The notes under the pieces are model-generated. The model did not search any database, was not told where the DNA came from, and saw only the letters and a list, made by a program, of their open reading frames with translations. The position numbers were made by a program, and so were the translations under genes. From DATFFO01 sp963744905 (lineage in GTDB: Bacteria; Actinomycetota; Acidimicrobiia; Spongiisociales; ZC4RG35), in NCBI GenBank assembly GCA_963744905.1, contig CAVUUV010000002.1, positions 248,001 to 312,000 on the forward strand: a stretch of DNA of 64,000 nt, written 5' to 3'. Shown piece after piece: positions 62,101 to 64,000 of the stretch; positions within the stretch are counted from its first letter, which is position 1, and every line of letters starts with the position of its first letter.

Positions 62101-63278
62101 GCAGGTGCCAGCGGTCGCCTGACCATGAGCTGACGGAAGAACCAGTAGACGGCGAACAGCAACGCCGCCCCCATGATCGGAGCTCCGATTCGCTTCAGGA
62201 GGGCAGAGTCGGCCACCAGACCCACCAGGAAGATGACGAGACCGCCGTTGACCCCCCACAGCACGGCCGGGTTGGCCCTTACCCCGGACAGCCTCTGCGC
62301 CACGGCAAAGAGGGCGTTGGTCATCACCCCGATGAACATGGTGTGGTCGAACGCCAGCAGCACACCGACCGGACCCTCACCGGTCTCGGGGTCGAGCTGG
62401 CCGGAAACGAAGAGCTGGACCAGGTACACCAGCAGGCCGATGCCTACGGCCAGGAACACCACCGACATGCGGGCGAAGTCCTGCCCGTCACCGGTTCCCC
62501 ATGAAGCGGGCTTGAGCCGGGACCACATGCGAACGATGAACATGACGACCGCGACCACCTCGAGAGCAGAGGCGATCTGGACCAGGGCGTCGATCTCGAA
62601 GATGAAAGAGATGTTGATCAGGATCCCGGAGCCGAACAGGCTCCAGGCTACGATCCGGCCACTACGCCCCTCCGGGCCCTCCAGTAGCCACTCCGTCACC
62701 GCCACCCCGGCCAGGATCAGATAGCCGATCAGCATGGCGGGCGGGTGAGCACCGGCCAGCGACGAGGCGGTCTCGTTACTCAGCCCGGGAAGGGAACCCT
62801 GGGCGATAAACAGGCCCAGCAGGACGCCGAGCACAGCCCCTATGCCGAGGGATATGGTGGCCAGCAGGATGGCCAGTTGCGACACCGTTCGCGATGAGGT
62901 GCGGTAACGGGCCCAGACCCAGGAGATGACCCAGACGATGGCGAGGAGCATGAGGGTGCCGGTGATGGGCCGGTAGATCCCGGTCCCGGCCAGGAAGGCG
63001 ATCACATACAGCCCGACCACTGCCGCCGTGATTATCCCGATGCGACGGGCAGACCGTTCCTCGTCCTCACTCACCCCCTGACCCAGCATGAGGAAGGCGG
63101 AACCGACCACCGAGAGGGTGATCCATCCCAGCGTGCCGGAGTGAACGTGGGTGAGCAGTGCCTCGTGAGAGGGATTCCACACGTCCATCCCGTTCAGTAT
63201 CCCGATGACGATCGTCACCACGAAGATCGCCAGAGCGGTGCGAAATAACACACGCGCCGTGGCGTCGAGTCCCAACAT
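62097..63278 (-). CDS. Heme-copper-oxidase-subunit-I-like 12-helix membrane protein
   Basis: From the ATG at 63278, with GGAGG five bases before, the protein is 393 residues with about 12 helices. Histidines occur where heme-copper oxidases bind heme: EALLTHVHSGTLGWITLSVVGSAF (helix 2), SSLAGAHPPAMLIGYLILAGV and LLAFDHTMFIGVMTNALFAVAQ. The pattern suits a small member of the oxidase/NO-reductase superfamily, but the HH copper pair is not seen, so it may not reduce oxygen. The adjacent cytochrome c supports a redox role. The family call is tentative. Confidence 0.55.
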   Translation of the reverse strand: MLGLDATARVLFRTALAIFVVTIVIGILNGMDVWNPSHEALLTHVHSGTLGWITLSVVGSAFLMLGQGVSEDEERSARRIGIITAAVVGLYVIAFLAGTGIYRPITGTLMLLAIVWVISWVWARYRTSSRTVSQLAILLATISLGIGAVLGVLLGLFIAQGSLPGLSNETASSLAGAHPPAMLIGYLILAGVAVTEWLLEGPEGRSGRIVAWSLFGSGILINISFIFEIDALVQIASALEVVAVVMFIVRMWSRLKPASWGTGDGQDFARMSVVFLAVGIGLLVYLVQLFVSGQLDPETGEGPVGVLLAFDHTMFIGVMTNALFAVAQRLSGVRANPAVLWGVNGGLVIFLVGLVADSALLKRIGAPIMGAALLFAVYWFFRQLMVRRPLAPA

Positions 63279-63394
63279 GTCAGCCTCCAGTAGTTGCCCA
63301 GGCCGTGCTGGGCGCACGGCGGCCAAAGACTAAGTACTCAATCCACTCCGTGCGGCCGAAAACGGCTAGTTGTCGCAACGATCCATCCCAACGC

Positions 63395-63424
63395 AAAAGA
63401 CCCCGGCCGAACGACCGGGGTCTT
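63395..63424 (-). terminator. Intrinsic terminator after the HU gene
   Basis: On the minus strand a 10-base perfect stem AAGACCCCGG/CCGGGGTCTT with an 8-base loop is followed by TTT. It lies about 20 bases after the HU stop. Confidence 0.85.
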
Positions 63425-63445
63425 CCACAGATGCTGTCGGTCTTA

Positions 63446-63718
63446 TCAGTTGACAGCGTCCTTGAGGCTCTTGCCGGCCTTGAAGGCGGGGGCCTTCGAA
63501 GCCTTGACCTGGATGGTCTCGCCCGTCTGGGGGTTACGCCCGGTGCGGGCGGCACGGTGACGCACCTCGAAGGTGCCGAATCCGGTCAGCGACACCTTGT
63601 CACCCTTCTTCAAGGCGTCGGTGATGCTGTCCAGCACGGCGTCGAGATGGGCCTGGGCGTCTGCCTTGGTGCCGTCGGTGGCGGCAGCGATGGCATCGAC
63701 GAGTTCGGACTTGTTCAT
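63446..63718 (-). CDS. hup: HU-family nucleoid protein
   Basis: A 90-residue HU protein: MNKSELVDAIAAATDGTKADAQAHLDAVLDSI, VSLTGFGTFEVRHRAARTGRNPQTGETIQVKASKAPAFKAGKSLKDAVN. The RNPQTG arm that enters the minor groove is intact. There is no Lys/Ala-rich tail as in mycobacterial HupB. GGAGGAGA is eight bases before the ATG. It bends and compacts DNA as a dimer. Confidence 0.95.
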   Translation of the reverse strand: MNKSELVDAIAAATDGTKADAQAHLDAVLDSITDALKKGDKVSLTGFGTFEVRHRAARTGRNPQTGETIQVKASKAPAFKAGKSLKDAVN

Positions 63719-63844
63719 GAACGTCTCCTCCTTTGGAGAACGGAACTACAGATACGTAATTCTGGTAGGACCGCCGGGGCTATGCAAGCCAAAGCCGCGC
63801 AACGAAAGGGTTTTCGCGCTCTGGTGCGACCACGGGAAAGGCTC

Positions 63845-64000
63845 TCAGATGAGCCCGAGCGACTCCACCGCCTCCCGCTCGGAGACCAGTTCCGCCACCG
63901 AGGCGTCGATGCGCTGGCGCGACCAGGCATCGATCTCCAGGTCAGGGACGATCCGCCACTCCCCGTTGGCGGTCGTACACGGAAAAGAACAGATCAGCCC
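63845..64000 (-). CDS. mdh: Malate dehydrogenase, C-terminal end (cut by window)
   Basis: The last 51 codons in the minus frame read ICSFPCTTANGEWRIVPDLEIDAW then SRQRIDASVAELVSEREAVESLGLI and TGA at 63845. This matches the C-terminus of actinobacterial LDH-type malate dehydrogenase (SFPCTT, 'IDxxVAEL..ER..V..LGLI'). It links to sdhCAB as a second TCA enzyme in the window. The N-terminal part lies beyond 64000. Confidence 0.75.
   Translation of the reverse strand, partial: GLICSFPCTTANGEWRIVPDLEIDAWSRQRIDASVAELVSEREAVESLGLI

Overview
The window is high-GC actinobacterial DNA. Supporting genes are a WhiB-family Fe-S regulator, a bacterial proteasome activator (Bpa), a BldC-like small helix-turn-helix protein, a five-helix SdhC, HU, and SLH repeats of the 'DIEWLASVGVTRGC' style. 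From memory of such proteins the best guess is class Acidimicrobiia, but no 16S rRNA is present. Both ends cut genes: a nucleotidyltransferase-like protein at position 1 and malate dehydrogenase at 64000.

Region 1 (1-23,000, nearly all minus strand) is an exopolysaccharide operon. It starts with a membrane sugar-phosphate transferase near 22,966 and continues with a Gfo/Idh/MocA dehydrogenase, a DegT-type aminotransferase, a Wzz-like protein fused to a degenerate GGDEF-like domain, five sulfotransferase-like genes, an O-antigen-ligase/polymerase-like membrane protein, a P-loop kinase, an APH-fold kinase, four GT-B glycosyltransferases, an AlgD-like nucleotide-sugar dehydrogenase, a secreted beta-helix protein with a broken SLH anchor, a GNAT/FemAB-like transferase and a nucleotidyltransferase. 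Most junctions are 4-base ATGA/GTGA overlaps. Together the genes suggest a uronic-acid-containing, probably sulfated, cell-surface polymer. A lone plus-strand gene (membrane protein with Glu-rich repeats and a helix-hairpin-helix domain) interrupts the cluster.

Region 2 (23,350-35,100) holds tRNA-Glu(CTC), tRNA-Gln(CTG), a giant Ig-repeat surface protein broken by two small insertions, a small lipoprotein, a 51-residue basic protein, a two-helix membrane protein and an ABC exporter pair.

Region 3 (35,108-41,876, minus) is a Tad/Flp pilus operon: cpaB-cpaE-tadA-tadB-tadC-flp, three TadE-like genes and an anchored NTF2-like protein. Region 4 (41,936-48,408) is regulatory and housekeeping: a frameshifted Sm-like gene, a BldC-like HTH, bpa, a membrane protein, a 73-bp hairpin repeat array, whiB and sdhCAB, with a structured element between sdhA and sdhB. 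Region 5 (48,455-60,294, plus) carries four successive TadE/TadG cassettes, partly decayed and split by an ISL3 transposase. Region 6 (60,331-64,000) has a DapA-family aldolase, an SCP2-domain protein, a cytochrome c lipoprotein with a heme-copper-oxidase-like membrane partner, HU and the end of mdh.

The most notable features are the sulfotransferase-rich polysaccharide locus, the Wzz-GGDEF fusion, repeated amplification of TadE/TadG cassettes, and a concentration of small frame-breaking indels in surface and pilus genes.
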